Below are positions 1 through 9,100 of a stretch of DNA of 24,272 nucleotides, in pieces (the stretch's first letter is position 1; each line of letters opens with the position of its first letter). Below the pieces are notes generated by a model, which was not told the origin of the DNA, made no database searches, and worked only from the letters and a program-made list of their open reading frames with translations. This stretch comes from Euperipatoides rowelli (taxonomy: Eukaryota; Onychophora; Udeonychophora; Euonychophora; Peripatopsidae). The stretch lies in NCBI GenBank assembly GCA_003024985.2, contig PXIH01S0007062.1; one strand, given 5' to 3'. Both the position numbers and the translations under genes were made by a program.

Positions 1-230
1 GAGCTTAATGCTCTGATACTCTGACTGTGCTACCTGATTTAATTAACATCCACAGAGCTCCATGCTCTGAGTTAATTAGCATTATACTTTTCTGGTTTCA
101 GAGTGTGCTCTGATGCTCGGAGTGTGCTATCTGATTTATTTAACATCCGCAGAGCTTCATGCTTTGAGTTAATTAACATTAGACTTTTCTGGATTCAGAG
201 TGTGCTCTGATGCTCGGAGTATGCGCTGAG
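1..230. repeat. 97-bp tandem repeat with nested hairpin in each unit
   Basis: The phrase TGTGCTAYCTGATTT recurs at 26 and 123 and a diverged copy (TATGCGCTG) begins at 220, giving a 97-bp period and a little over two copies. The array is cut by the left edge of the window. Each unit holds a nested inverted repeat, at 41-77 and 138-174: outer arms AATTAAC/GTTAATT and inner arms CAGAGC/GCTCTG around a 5-base loop. In the second unit the inner arm changes to GCTTTG, which still pairs through G-T wobble. It looks like a satellite or minisatellite array; no coding is seen. Confidence 0.8.
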
Positions 231-1606
231 AAAATTATCATATGCACCCTTAGTAAAATCAAATTTCTCAAAATTATAAACATTTTGAGTGTTATTAATT
301 AATTTGACTTTGAACTATCTAACTCAAATGTTTCCGATTTATAAATTATTTGCTGACTAATCTGGAACTTATAAAAAATTATTGCCATTTTTCTCAAGGT
401 GGAATACTAAAAATATGAAAGTCTTTGCTACTAAAGATTATAATTGTATTATTTATGCTAAAGTGACAAAGAATACTTTTATAAATGATTGTCATTGTGC
501 TCATTATAAATTTTACATTTTATAAGTAACAATAGGGTTATCAGTGTCTTATCAGCTAGATTAGATGAGGGGGTGTATGAGGAGGATAATGAAAATGTAA
601 AAGTGCTTAAGGGCATACTGAGTGTTGTCAAATTTTCTTGAAAAAAAAAAAGGATTAATATGATGGAGGTTGTATCTCCATGATTAATACACTATTGACT
701 CATTGTTATAACATGTACAGAACATTATTTTTTTATGCTGAATTGTACCTATTTCTTTAGATTATTTTTATATATTTACTCATTGTACTACATCTGGCTT
801 TCAATCAGAGGGATTCTATTCTTCCGAATATCTTTTTTTTTTTACATTACTTAGCATATTTAGTTTTGTTATAGTGGAAATAAAATTATTTCTTTTTAAA
901 AATATTTGTTTCTTACCCTTCCTACAAAATGATGGTCAAAATGGACTTGTCACCTCTTTCAAAAAATATTTTGTCATAAAATAATAAATGATTAAAAATA
1001 TTATGCTATGAAAATGTAAAATTATTTCCAGTAATAATTAATAAATGTTCAAAATGTTTATTTATTTTTAAATGTTTAATATCTTCATATCAGTTTGAAG
1101 AAGTCTAGACAACTTTTGAACTTCTCGTGTTTATTTTTTATTTTTGTTCAAGTAGATTATTTTTTAAAAGGTCAAAATTTAAAATTTTTCAATGTTGATT
1201 TTTTAAAATCAGTTCAAAATTGTAAAAACGAATTTTTAAAAGTTCATGTGGCATTTTCCTTTTCAAATAATTCAATTTTAACTGTTTATCGATGCAGTAA
1301 TTAGTTTTCTGATTTAATTTGAAGTTGAAATATTGAGAATAATATTTGTTTTGTTGTAACATCAAGGTTGTCTCTCTCTGAAGATGTCCTTGATATCATT
1401 ATTTGTTTTCTATTGATTGTCCTTGGGTGAATTAATTGAATATCAGAAGAATAATGATCCTACTAGTAGACCTATTTTTTTTCTGAATGAAGGCCTGATG
1501 ATCTGTAACAATAAGTTAGGCAACACAAGGGTTACAGTGAACTCATACTAATATTACAGATACACTGCTGCTAAAACAACTTTGTAATTTACAGTGTTAC
1601 AGGTAT
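231..1606. other. AT-rich noncoding stretch
   Basis: No convincing gene. Short open segments exist (for example 1095-1304, 69 codons), but they are rich in Phe, Leu, Asn and Lys, as expected by chance in this base composition. An acidic open segment at 543-641 ends in TGA and is discussed separately. Long T and A runs occur near 640-650 and 830-843. Confidence 0.6.
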
Positions 1607-1842
1607 AGATAAAGAAAGATAAGGAAAAGGGGAGGGGATAGAGTGGCAGAGAAGGGGGGGAAGGGGGAAGAGAAAAAGGAAAGAGGGGAGCGAGGAAGGG
1701 GGGGAAAAGGGAAGAGAAAGAGGAAAATGGAGGGGTGAAAGGAAGGGGAAAAGAGAAGGGAAAGAGGAAGGGGTAAGGAGATAGGAAGGTGAGACGAGAC
1801 GAAAAAGAGAGAAGGAAAAGAGAGGAGATAGAAACAAGAGAA
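1607..1842 (+). repeat. Long polypurine (G/A) tract
   Basis: About 236 bases are almost entirely A and G on this strand, with only scattered T or C. G-runs of 4 to 7 are frequent (around 1630-1670, 1698-1704 and 1745-1773). Such mirror-like purine tracts can form triplex (H-DNA) or G-quadruplex structures; this is family knowledge, not shown here. Three overlapping minus-strand open frames across it (Phe/Ser/Pro/Leu only) are low-complexity artefacts of the tract and are not genes. Confidence 0.85.
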
Positions 1843-1964
1843 TACATGTGTATAAAACACATGTGAAATGAAGTCATTTTTTTTCCTGAAAAATGAAATC
1901 ATTTAAATAATTAGTACAATTAATTAACACATTTTTTAATTGTTTAACAATAGCCTGTGACTAT

Positions 1965-2159
1965 TTATTTAGCAAAAAGTTGTTTAATCAACTTTACATC
2001 ATTTTTCAGATCCACAATTCTTTTTGGACCTCTTCTAAAAACAGAATTGAGTTTTTGTAAATCAGTTTTGTTTCTAATAAAATATACTGAATGATAATAA
2101 TAATCTATGTTGTTCTGTATGTATATTTTGCAATTTGGGGAGAACAGAGCTAGGGTCAT
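1965..2159 (-). pseudogene. LINE post-RT C-terminal fragment
   Basis: A 64-codon minus-strand open segment contains YYYHSVYFIRN, then DLQKLNSVFRRGPKRIVDL and a lysine-rich end. It lies where the LINE 3' region should be, about 160 bases downstream of the reverse transcriptase piece. The LQKLNSVFRRGPKRIV block resembles the usual post-RT motif of L2/CR1-type proteins (a line of the type LQxLQNRALRII). It is assigned by order and resemblance only. Confidence 0.6.
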
Positions 2160-2319
2160 AAGTTTAAAGATACAAAAAAAACAACAACTAATATATAGAG
2201 TAAATCTGTTTAATTATCTGATTAGTGTGATGATCAAGGAGAATCTATGGTCAATTGTAATTCCTAGGTCTTCTTAAGTAAGGACTCGTTTGTTTTAATC
2301 TATTGTCAATTTTAAGATT

Positions 2320-2990
2320 TCAATCCAAGTGTCTACCAAACTGAATAAACACAGATTTATCATAGTTTATTTTCTGTCCATTTAATTTCATCCAATTACT
2401 TAGAGACTCTAAATCATCTTGTAAACTATTAATGTCAGAAACAGATTGTATTTCTCTAATGATTTTAAGATCATCAGCATAGCAGAAAACAACAGATTTG
2501 ATAAAAATTTTAAGGTCTGAAATAAAAATGTATAGTGGGGCCGCCAATAAAGTACCCCATGGCAATCCCATCCTAGTTGAATAAGTGCCAGAGATTGAAC
2601 CATTGACAGATACAGAGAACTTCCTATCAGTAAGAAATTGGTATATCCACATAGTTAATTTTTGGGCAAAGTTCATATCTAGCATCTTATAACATAGTCA
2701 AGTAGGGTGTACAAAGTCGAAGGCTTTAGTGAAATCAACAAATATATTAACAACTTGAAGTTCTTTTCCTATTGATTTGGCTATAAAATGAAAAGAAGCA
2801 AGTAGATTGTTACTACAAGCTAAGCTAGGTTTGAATTCAAATTGTGGTCGAACAAAACATTCATGTCATTAATTTGGGAAGCAAGTATGTTTAAAATCAC
2901 CATTTCAGTTAATTGGTCTGTAGTTATTTATATCTGAGTGATTTCCATTTTTGTATTTTGGAAGAACTATTGAATTTTTCTAAGATTGCG
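2320..2990 (-). pseudogene. LINE reverse transcriptase domain remnant
   Basis: This is the reverse transcriptase core of the LINE. Minus-strand blocks in order are LPKYKNGNHSDINNYRPI, then QFEFKPSLACSNNLLA, then FVDFTKAFDFV (motif A with its Asp). A stop separates these from a 121-codon open segment (2685-2320) with VNGSISG, the altered motif B region GLPWGT, YADDLKI (motif C, both Asp present) and SLSNWMKLNGQKIN. Loss of the PQGS glutamine, and the stops, show that it no longer encodes an enzyme. Confidence 0.88.
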
Positions 2991-3179
2991 GAATGTGGCA
3001 GAATTCCAAGAATAATTATTATAGGTGTAGTTTGACAAAATTATATGATAGTGAATTGGGGCCTTTAGTTTTAGTGTTTTTAGAATTATAAATAATTTGG
3101 ATTATTTCAGGATCTGTAACTTAATTTAGTCTGAGTAGATTCATATACTTTTATCTAATTTCGTATTTTTTCTAATAGC

Positions 3180-3905
3180 AGGTTTGTTATATATCAATGT
3201 TAGTAAAATGATGTTTGAAGAGATTAGAAATTTGAATCGGGTTAGTATAAGCTACGTATTATGAGGATCCACATATTTATGTTTATTTATTATTTATTGG
3301 CTTCTTAGTGTTTTCAAGGGGAATCTGAGTTATTTCAGAGTATAAATTATTTTTGTGGGATAACATACGTAAATATCGTATTAAAACAAGGTGGCAGGAT
3401 TGTTGAATCTAAATTATATTCTGAAAAATTCAAATGCTCTTGAACGCGTTAATCAGCTAATTAATTAATTATCCAATTATGTTAATTGCGTGTGTGCTTT
3501 TCACCCAGTATAAAAGAGACTAGCACCCACACAATATTTGTCTCACACTGCATTTTAAAGAGCTGCTGCCTCTATCAACAGTGTATTGTATCATTACGTT
3601 ACTGTATGTTTTATTTATTATTTGCCGTATGTTGTTTAGAGGGCAGTGGTCCTCTAGAGTGGTGACCGCCCCATGTAGTATCAATACTATGTTTGTTTCC
3701 AGTATTGGGCTTATTATTTTCCAATAGACCTTCATGCTATAAATCACACTGTTTATTTTTACTGTCCACTTTGTGTCCGAGCCGATTCATTCACATTCTC
3801 ACTGATGTTTTAACCGCATCTCATGTAGCATTTCTCCGCATCAATATATTCTGTAGAATTTATTATAATACGTTTCATTTTAGTCCTGTTGTTTAACTTC
3901 TTGGT
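3180..3905 (+). mobile_element. Possible insertion (solo-LTR-like) inside the LINE, with a TATA promoter
   Basis: LINE protein similarity stops near 3910 and resumes near 3150, leaving about 700 bases where roughly 250 would be expected. The intervening DNA has a plus-strand TATAAAAG box at 3509-3516 and a TCACACT initiator-like site about 34 bases downstream (3543). These are followed by moderately GC-richer sequence and T-rich stretches, a layout typical of an LTR or another promoter-bearing repeat. I found no clear TG...CA ends or target duplication, so the element type and exact limits are guesses. Confidence 0.35.
3509..3516 (+). promoter_or_regulatory. TATA box candidate
   Basis: TATAAAAG, flanked by relatively GC-rich sequence, with an initiator-like TCACACT about 34 bases downstream at 3543-3549. 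The spacing fits an animal RNA polymerase II core promoter. It probably belongs to the inserted repeat rather than to a host gene, because no coding start follows that I can support. Confidence 0.4.
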
Positions 3906-4269
3906 ATTTTATATTGTAAAATATGTTTGTTTACACTATTTCTAGTAAGTTTGTATGTGTTGTAGTTTTCTTGTGTTTTATTATGCAAATATTTAGTAAA
4001 CGATTGTTTTTAATTCTTTAAAGTTCAATAATTTTATGAGTCAACCAATTAGGGAATTTCATTTTTTAGTGATAATAGTCTGAGAGATTGTACTCATGAT
4101 TTGTTTAATTAATCAAATCACAATTTCGTATTTTTTATCGAACATGTCACTTGTTTCGAAAAACGTTTCAATAGGCAAGTTTAGGAGTTCATTTTCAATT
4201 TATGTGGAAACCTAAATGGAATAATTTGAATCGGTAAGTTAGCCTCTTTTGTGGTGGAAAAAAGAGAGT

Positions 4270-4825
4270 TCCACTTCAATTATTAAATGATCGCTCTTAC
4301 TAAGAAGGGGGAGTGATGAATGTCTACAAAGATATCTTTATTGTTGGTAATCAAAAGGCCAATTAATAAATATGAATTATTTCTATGTCTAGCATCAAAA
4401 GTTATGAATTGGAATTGTTCATTTTCCAAAACAAATTGAGTTAAGAATTCTTCAAAAAAAACTATTTCCTGATAAGTATTCCCAATTTATATTCTGGAAG
4501 TTGAAATCTCCAATAAACAAGACAAAATCAAAATTGTTCTCTTTAAAAGAAATTCCAAGCTTTATGAATATTATCTATTTCTGTGTTATAGTATGTATCT
4601 TCCTTATTAGGAACAATATAAACAATTTCCAAAAGGCTCGTGTATCTGTCAATGGTCAATGAGAGCCATTCTGTCTTTAACACATCGGTCAGGGTAGAAA
4701 TTTCAAAACAATTATAATCTATATGAATATATGCTATTATTCCACCCTCCTTTTTATTGAATTGGTGTCTTCTAAATAGGTTGTAGTCAGGGATGAAGAA
4801 AATTACAGTTTGTATAAACAAGTGA
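4270..4825 (-). pseudogene. LINE endonuclease (EEP/APE-like) domain remnant
   Basis: This is the endonuclease part of the LINE. It would nick target DNA to prime reverse transcription. An open segment of 92 codons (4821-4543) carries the GGIIAYI and EWLSLTI blocks typical of the domain core. The next piece in the same direction carries GDFN followed by INWEY, and then LLITNNKDIFVDIHH. The SDH motif at 4295-4287, which holds the catalytic Asp-His pair of the EEP fold, is readable after a frameshift. No intact frame covers the whole domain. Confidence 0.85.
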
Positions 4826-4900
4826 GATATTTGATAATAACTTTCTTTTAATTGCTATATTGATTTGATTTTAGTAGATTGATTAGAATTTTCACCTGTC

Positions 4901-5550
4901 TTAAAGGTCAAATGTAACAGATTATTTTTATTATTGATTTTCAAACATTTTTACTAAAAAAAAAAAATATCCACCAAAAAAAAAAAAAATTATTTACAAT
5001 TAAATTTTTAAAATAATTGTCTTTAGCTCCTCCCTCTTAAAACAACATTATCCACTGTACACACCAGGGGAGATATTTTGTAATGTCATAGTTTAGAGAT
5101 GAATAGAGCTTGCTATACTTAACTATAGAATATTTGCTATCTTTGTCAGCATAAGGCTGGATATCATATGGTCTAAATGTTTAAATACTTGTAAAAAATC
5201 ATAATCAAATTCATCCTTTGTGCTATTATGATCCAATTTTTTTTTTTTTTTTAAATCAAAATGACCTTTAATACAAGTTGAACATACCTCTATTTACATG
5301 TTAAATCATTACAAAGAAAACAGCTACGTAGAAACTGTTTCATCATCAAATTAATCTCAGACCCCCAAAAAATGGGAAAGTTTCAATTTGTAATCGCAGA
5401 CAGAGTAGGAATTGTCTTAATTTTATATTTAAATAACTTATTTTTTTATGCATTTTAATTATTTTTTTCCAGTGGAATTTTGTTTCAGTAATTATCTTTG
5501 AAAACAATAATAAATTTTTAAAAAAAAAATCTGTTACATTTGACCTTTAA
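4901..5550. mobile_element. TTAA-flanked inverted-repeat element (MITE), about 650 bp
   Basis: The left end at 4901 and the reverse complement of the right end at 5550 share their first 23 bases exactly (TTAAAGGTCAAATGTAACAG and ATT). They continue to match with gaps for about 60 bases: TTATTATTG, TTTTCAAA and a TTACT block are present in both arms. Both ends carry TTAA, as expected for the target site of piggyBac-type elements. The interior is AT-rich with long A and T runs and shows no transposase. An AGGTCA-like internal copy, inverted, sits near 5258. The superfamily assignment is inferred from TTAA alone. Confidence 0.72.
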
Positions 5551-6059
5551 GATCAGATCATTCAATAATTTTAAGGAATAATACTGAAGTTTTTATAATA
5601 ATAAATTTTGGCAATAATTGAGCTGTTCTCATATTCTATGCCAAAATATCATGTAAAGTACAGTAATATAAAGTTGAATTTTTCAAAAATTGAAACACAG
5701 CACCGCAATTCTAACTAGATAGAGAAAATTAGGATAAAATAATAAGCCAAGTTTTGCATTTTTGTAATATATATATATAAATCCTCCCCTCTCCCTCCCT
5801 AATAATTCTGTCAAGTGACAATATCTAGTCAAAATGAAGAAGACATAATTAACAGATAGATATAACTAAAACTGAATACATGTTTATTTTAATTTTTAAT
5901 GACTATATGTTTAAAAAAAAAAATCTTTAGCAATACAATTTCAAAAAAGACTTCTCACTAGTGTTAGGAGACTCATGTTGATGCTGTCCTAGTGTTGCTT
6001 CTTCTAATTATATTTGGCACATGGTGGTACTTATGTTGCAGTCATCACAGTGAACGTCT
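5551..6059. other. AT-rich noncoding stretch
   Basis: No gene seen. It contains a short TA dinucleotide run near 5768-5779, a C/T-rich patch at 5783-5801 and several A or T runs. Confidence 0.6.
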
Positions 6060-6290
6060 TTCTGTTTACAGCTGTCACCATTTGCCCTTTCTGTTTACAG
6101 CTGTCATTGTGATATTCATTCTCTTTACCTCTGTCATTGTGATATTTATTCTCTTTACCACTGTCTGTTTACAGCTATCACAGTGATTCTTTCTGTTTAC
6201 ACCTGTCACAGTAATGTTTAGTAATATTCATCCTCTTTTTTGCTGTCACAGTAATCTTGTTTTCTTTACAGATGACAGTAATTTTGTTCT
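6060..6290 (+). repeat. Degenerate 29-30 bp minisatellite
   Basis: The unit is close to CTGTTTACAGCTGTCA followed by CAGTGATATTCATT. Copies start at 6062, 6091, 6121, 6151 or 6165 and 6193, with spacing of 28 to 30 bases, and more diverged copies (GCTGTCACAGTAAT, CTTTACAGATGACAG) continue to about 6290. An open frame at 5992-6186 is produced by the in-phase 30-bp repeat and is not regarded as a gene. Confidence 0.8.
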
Positions 6291-6475
6291 TAATAGTTTT
6301 TACAATGATTCTCATCTTCTTTACATGCATTTCAAAGTATACAGAGAAAAATTATTTTATGAATCAGAAGGAAAATTTAGTTTACTTCTTATTGACATTG
6401 CTTAGGAAGTCATGATCAAACAGGAATATAAAAGTGATGTGCATCTTAACCACTTTTCCATGCACTTGATATACA

Positions 6476-6672
6476 CAGGGGTGTCACTAAAGAGGGGGGG
6501 GGGGAGCTTCCCCTCCAACTTTGACTGAAATTCCGAAAAATGTCAGAAATTTTTCGTTGGCATTTGGGAAAAGCCCTGTTAAATAGTTGTGAGTTAGGAA
6601 TTTGAGTAGTCAGAGTTGGGGAATTTCCCATTACCCTCCCCCCTAAAACAAAATTCTCTAGCTACATCACTG
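6476..6672. mobile_element. hAT-like MITE, 197 bp, with 8-bp target duplication
   Basis: The left end reads CAGGGGTGTCACTAAAGAG and the reverse complement of the right end reads CAGTGATGTAGCTAGAGAA, imperfect inverted termini that both begin CAG. The flanks are GATATACA (6468-6475) and GATCTACA (6673-6680), an 8-bp target duplication with one mismatch. CAG termini with 8-bp duplications are typical of hAT elements. The interior has a run of G (about 6493-6503) and a C-rich patch near 6640. No coding capacity; the minus-strand open frame across it is an artefact. Confidence 0.8.
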
Positions 6673-6680
6673 GATCTACA

Positions 6681-7074
6681 TTAAAGACCACTAAACACCT
6701 GCATTCAAATTTCAAGATGAAAGGATTATAATTTATAAGTTGATGAAGGTTTCATTTCATTTGAATCAAGGCTAGTGTATTTAGGTTCTGTTTTTGGATT
6801 ATTTATAGATTGTGGGATAGTCTACTTGCTCACTGTTCTACCCTCCTATCAGAGAGGGGTTTAAAGAAAATAGAAAGTACAAACAAAAGTAGCTCAAATG
6901 GTTTTTAATAAAAAAATAATAATTTATGATAGCATGATATTAAAAATTAAGTAAATATCTTAAATATTCGAATTTTAACTAGAATTTATTATATAAATAA
7001 AACTAGATTCATTTGTTATATTTAATTTAAAAAAAAAAAAAATAGTAATGTTTTTAATTTTGTGTTGTGCCTAG
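6681..7074. other. AT-rich stretch upstream of the first candidate exon
   Basis: No gene or clear repeat. It ends in a weak polypyrimidine tract and the acceptor GTGCCTAG at 7067-7074. Confidence 0.55.
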
Positions 7075-7152
7075 GATATCCAGTTGGGTCATGTGTTATT
7101 TGATGAAGTGTTGCTCACCCTGAAGAAATGTATGCTAGGCCTCACACAACCA
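7075..7152 (+). CDS. Candidate exon A of an unidentified split gene (partial)
   Basis: This is a 78-base (26-codon) segment between a CCTAG acceptor and a GTAATG donor. It reads DIQLGHVLFDEVL, then LTLKKCMLGLTQP, in phase 0 at both ends. The peptide is amphipathic and helix-like, unlike the random Phe/Asn/Lys frames around it, and its local base composition is less AT-rich. The donor is weaker than consensus. It joins in frame to the exon at 14479 across an intron of 7,326 bases. I do not recognise the protein family. Without the donor, the frame stays open for 17 more codons into AT-rich sequence, so the end is an inference. Confidence 0.55.
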
Positions 7153-7312
7153 GTAATGTATATATTTTATTATTTGATAAGTTTTTTTATTGTGTGTAAT
7201 TGAATTTCTGTATATTAGTTGACCTGTCCATTATGATGTTTTCTTATTTGTCTGATGATTAATCCTAATATAATGTTCCGTCTGTCACCAGGGATTAAAT
7301 GGATGAAGAGGT

Positions 7313-7352
7313 ATTGAAACATCCATCCATTCCTATGGATGGATGTTTCAAT
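7313..7352. repeat. Perfect 17-bp stem hairpin
   Basis: Arms ATTGAAACATCCATCCA and its exact reverse complement flank a 6-base loop (TTCCTA). It lies 160 bases into the first intron. Outside the arms the flanks do not pair. It may be a tiny palindromic element remnant or a transcribed hairpin. Confidence 0.85.
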
Positions 7353-7509
7353 TTAATCGAGTTATTTGTATGTTATATAGCATTATAAATTCATATGCTT
7401 AAAGAAAATTATATTGAGTCATGCACAAATCAGCAAACAATGAAGTTAAATTAAAATTCCAATCTTGTATTGCATTAAAGTCTTGAAAACTAATTAATTT
7501 TTTACCAAT

Positions 7510-8078
7510 TGGACAGTGTTATGCATTAGTAGACCAAGTACCACTTTGCAAATTTTTCAGGATAAGGGTTTTTGAAAACCCTCGCCTCACAATTCAGGTT
7601 TTACCAATTTTCAGTAGATTTTCACACCTTACTATGTATTTCTATATACTCTAACAAATTATAATATTAAAAATTATAATAAGTGAACCAATTTATTTAT
7701 ATTGAGAATTTTGTGCTTGGTCTGTTTATGCTTAATAGGATTTAGTGAATTTTTAGTTATGTAAACTTAGACCAAACACCAAATTTCAACTTTTAAGGGA
7801 TATTTAGCTATGCATAAACAGACCAACTGGCAATTAGGTAAATATGTAATTGGATTGTAAATAACATACTGAGTGTTTGGTCTAGCAATCATAACTCAAA
7901 TTACATTTTATGAAAATGGTCATTGGTCTTTGCTGATTTATTTTTAAGCTGGAAGTTGAATAAATTATTGATTTCAGTTGTTTGCAAGGTAGTATGGACC
8001 TTTAGCTACAAGATAGCGCTGCTAACTCTAAATCAGAAAAATTGGTGCTTAGTCTACTAATGCATAACACCATCCAAT
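7510..8078. mobile_element. Foldback element built from six copies of one 25-bp motif
   Basis: Outer arms at 7511-7543 and 8041-8078 are inverted copies (GTTATGCATTAGTAGACCAAG against its reverse complement with one change). Between them, related copies of the consensus TTGGTCTnnnnATGCATAAC occur at 7713-7733 (+), 7755-7781 (-), 7807-7830 (-) and 7873-7896 (+). The outer pair are at 7518-7543 (-) and 8041-8068 (+), and a weak seventh copy may lie at 7916-7938 (+). The order is -,+,-,-,+,+, so several nested or alternative hairpins are possible. AATTGGA extends both outer arms. No coding capacity and no clear target duplication were found. Confidence 0.75.
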
Positions 8079-8424
8079 TATAAATCGGTCAAAATTAAAA
8101 AAAATGTAACCAATTGGATTTACAATAGTACAATGAATTAAAGCTTTCTTCTGTTCAAAAGATTGGCTATATTTTTTTGAAATACATCTTCACATTGTAA
8201 TTTGAGCATCATTTATCAAAATACAAAAAATAATTTTGCTTGTATTTAAAAGCAAATGGATTATTATGTAATCATTTATTTATATAGAAAATCACTAAAA
8301 AAAAATTCCACTTGATTAAAAAAAAATGTTATTTAAAAATGAAACTAAGTTAAGCATTTTACCCCCCCCCCCCCTTCCTTTGAAAATGATAATGTTTTCA
8401 GTGTAGCGTAAGTAATTACAAGGA
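8079..8424. other. AT-rich noncoding stretch with poly-C run
   Basis: No gene. A run of 13 C lies at 8362-8374, and A-rich runs lie near 8300 and 8320. Confidence 0.6.
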
Positions 8425-9100
8425 ATTTGTGACATTTGTCAAGCCTGGCAGGTACATTATGCAGTTAGTTTGGGAAAAGATGCAACATGTTAAATCTAGG
8501 CTACTATTGTGCATTTGGATTGTCCAAATTCTGCCTTGGCATTATAACATATTAGCTGGTGATGGTATTCTGCCTATTATTTATAATAATTTTAACAAAT
8601 TTTATAGCTTTGTACTATCTATTTTTCTTAAGTGTTCCATTAATTCGCTCATGCAAGGAAAAACTGTGTTGTCTTTGCATGCTGTTTACTTTTGTAATAC
8701 AGACCTTTGCTATTCATTAGCAAATGTCATATTAATGTAATTTGATCAATAATGAATCGGAAACAATATGCAAAGCTATCAACTCTTCCTGCACACATGT
8801 TTTAATGCTATTTTATTCATATGGTTATTTAAATACAGGCTGATTTTTAATGATTAAAGAATGCAGCATTTATGTTTATTTACCTTAATTGTTGGACTTG
8901 GCTTGTGTTATTCTAGTGAGTTTTATTTATTGTACATAATATTTCTTTGGTGGAATGTTGTGTATCATCCCAAGGAGTTTGTACCGCCCCTTGTTGGTAT
9001 GTTTGCACAGCACACTCAAGTTGGGTTGTTTATGTTGATGTTTTTATTTTATTATTATTTTATGATTTGTAATAAAGCAGCCAGACTTCAAGTTTAACCT
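8425..9100 (+). other. Moderately GC-richer segment, possible decayed LTR or other repeat
   Basis: This block has two plus-strand open segments (8429-8740 and 8861-9097). They are hydrophobic and resemble no family I know. It contains TGTCAAGCCTGGCAGG near 8436 and an AATAAAG polyadenylation-like signal at 9071-9077, followed by CAGCCAGACTTC, a layout seen in some LTRs. No partner LTR, target duplication or primer-binding site was found. Treat as unassigned. Confidence 0.2.

Larger units (their letters stand above)
1965..4825 (-). pseudogene. Decayed non-LTR retrotransposon (LINE) pol, split by an insertion
   Basis: Read on the minus strand, fragments appear in the right order for a LINE of the CR1/Jockey type with an APE-like endonuclease. 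At 4821-4543 the endonuclease starts with IPDYNLFRR and KKEGGIIAYI. GDFN lies at 4511-4500 and SKSDHLII near 4300 (SDH at 4295-4287). WLTHKIIEL follows near 4040, then the linker KTQENYNTYKLTRNSV near 3960. After an interruption come reverse transcriptase motifs: NNYRPI near 2925, FVDFTKAFDFV at about 2740-2710, GLPWGTLLAAPLY (normally PQGS, so damaged), and YADDLKI with the catalytic YADD at 2481-2470. A C-terminal piece ends at 1965. Many stops and frameshifts separate these blocks, so the copy is dead. The clade assignment is inferred from motif style. Confidence 0.88.

Noticed and set aside
1095-1304. 69-codon plus-strand open frame
   Set aside because: Composition matches random AT-rich sequence; no splice context or recognisable motif.
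1554-1902. Three overlapping minus-strand open frames rich in Phe, Ser, Pro and Leu
   Set aside because: They are translations of the purine tract in different frames; low complexity with no protein family.
3520-3896. Open frames on both strands inside the LINE interruption
   Set aside because: They overlap each other, match no LINE motif at the expected spacing, and look accidental.
5992-6186. 64-codon hydrophobic open frame
   Set aside because: Created by a 30-bp minisatellite whose period keeps the frame open.
6060-6290. Regularly spaced repeats that could suggest a CRISPR array
   Set aside because: Repeats are degenerate and contiguous with no unique spacers, and the sequence is eukaryotic; it is a minisatellite.
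6446-6631. Minus-strand 61-codon open frame
   Set aside because: Lies almost wholly in the 197-bp MITE.
8429-9097. Two plus-strand open frames (103 and 78 codons)
   Set aside because: Hydrophobic, no family resemblance and no convincing promoter or splice signals; kept only as an unassigned block.
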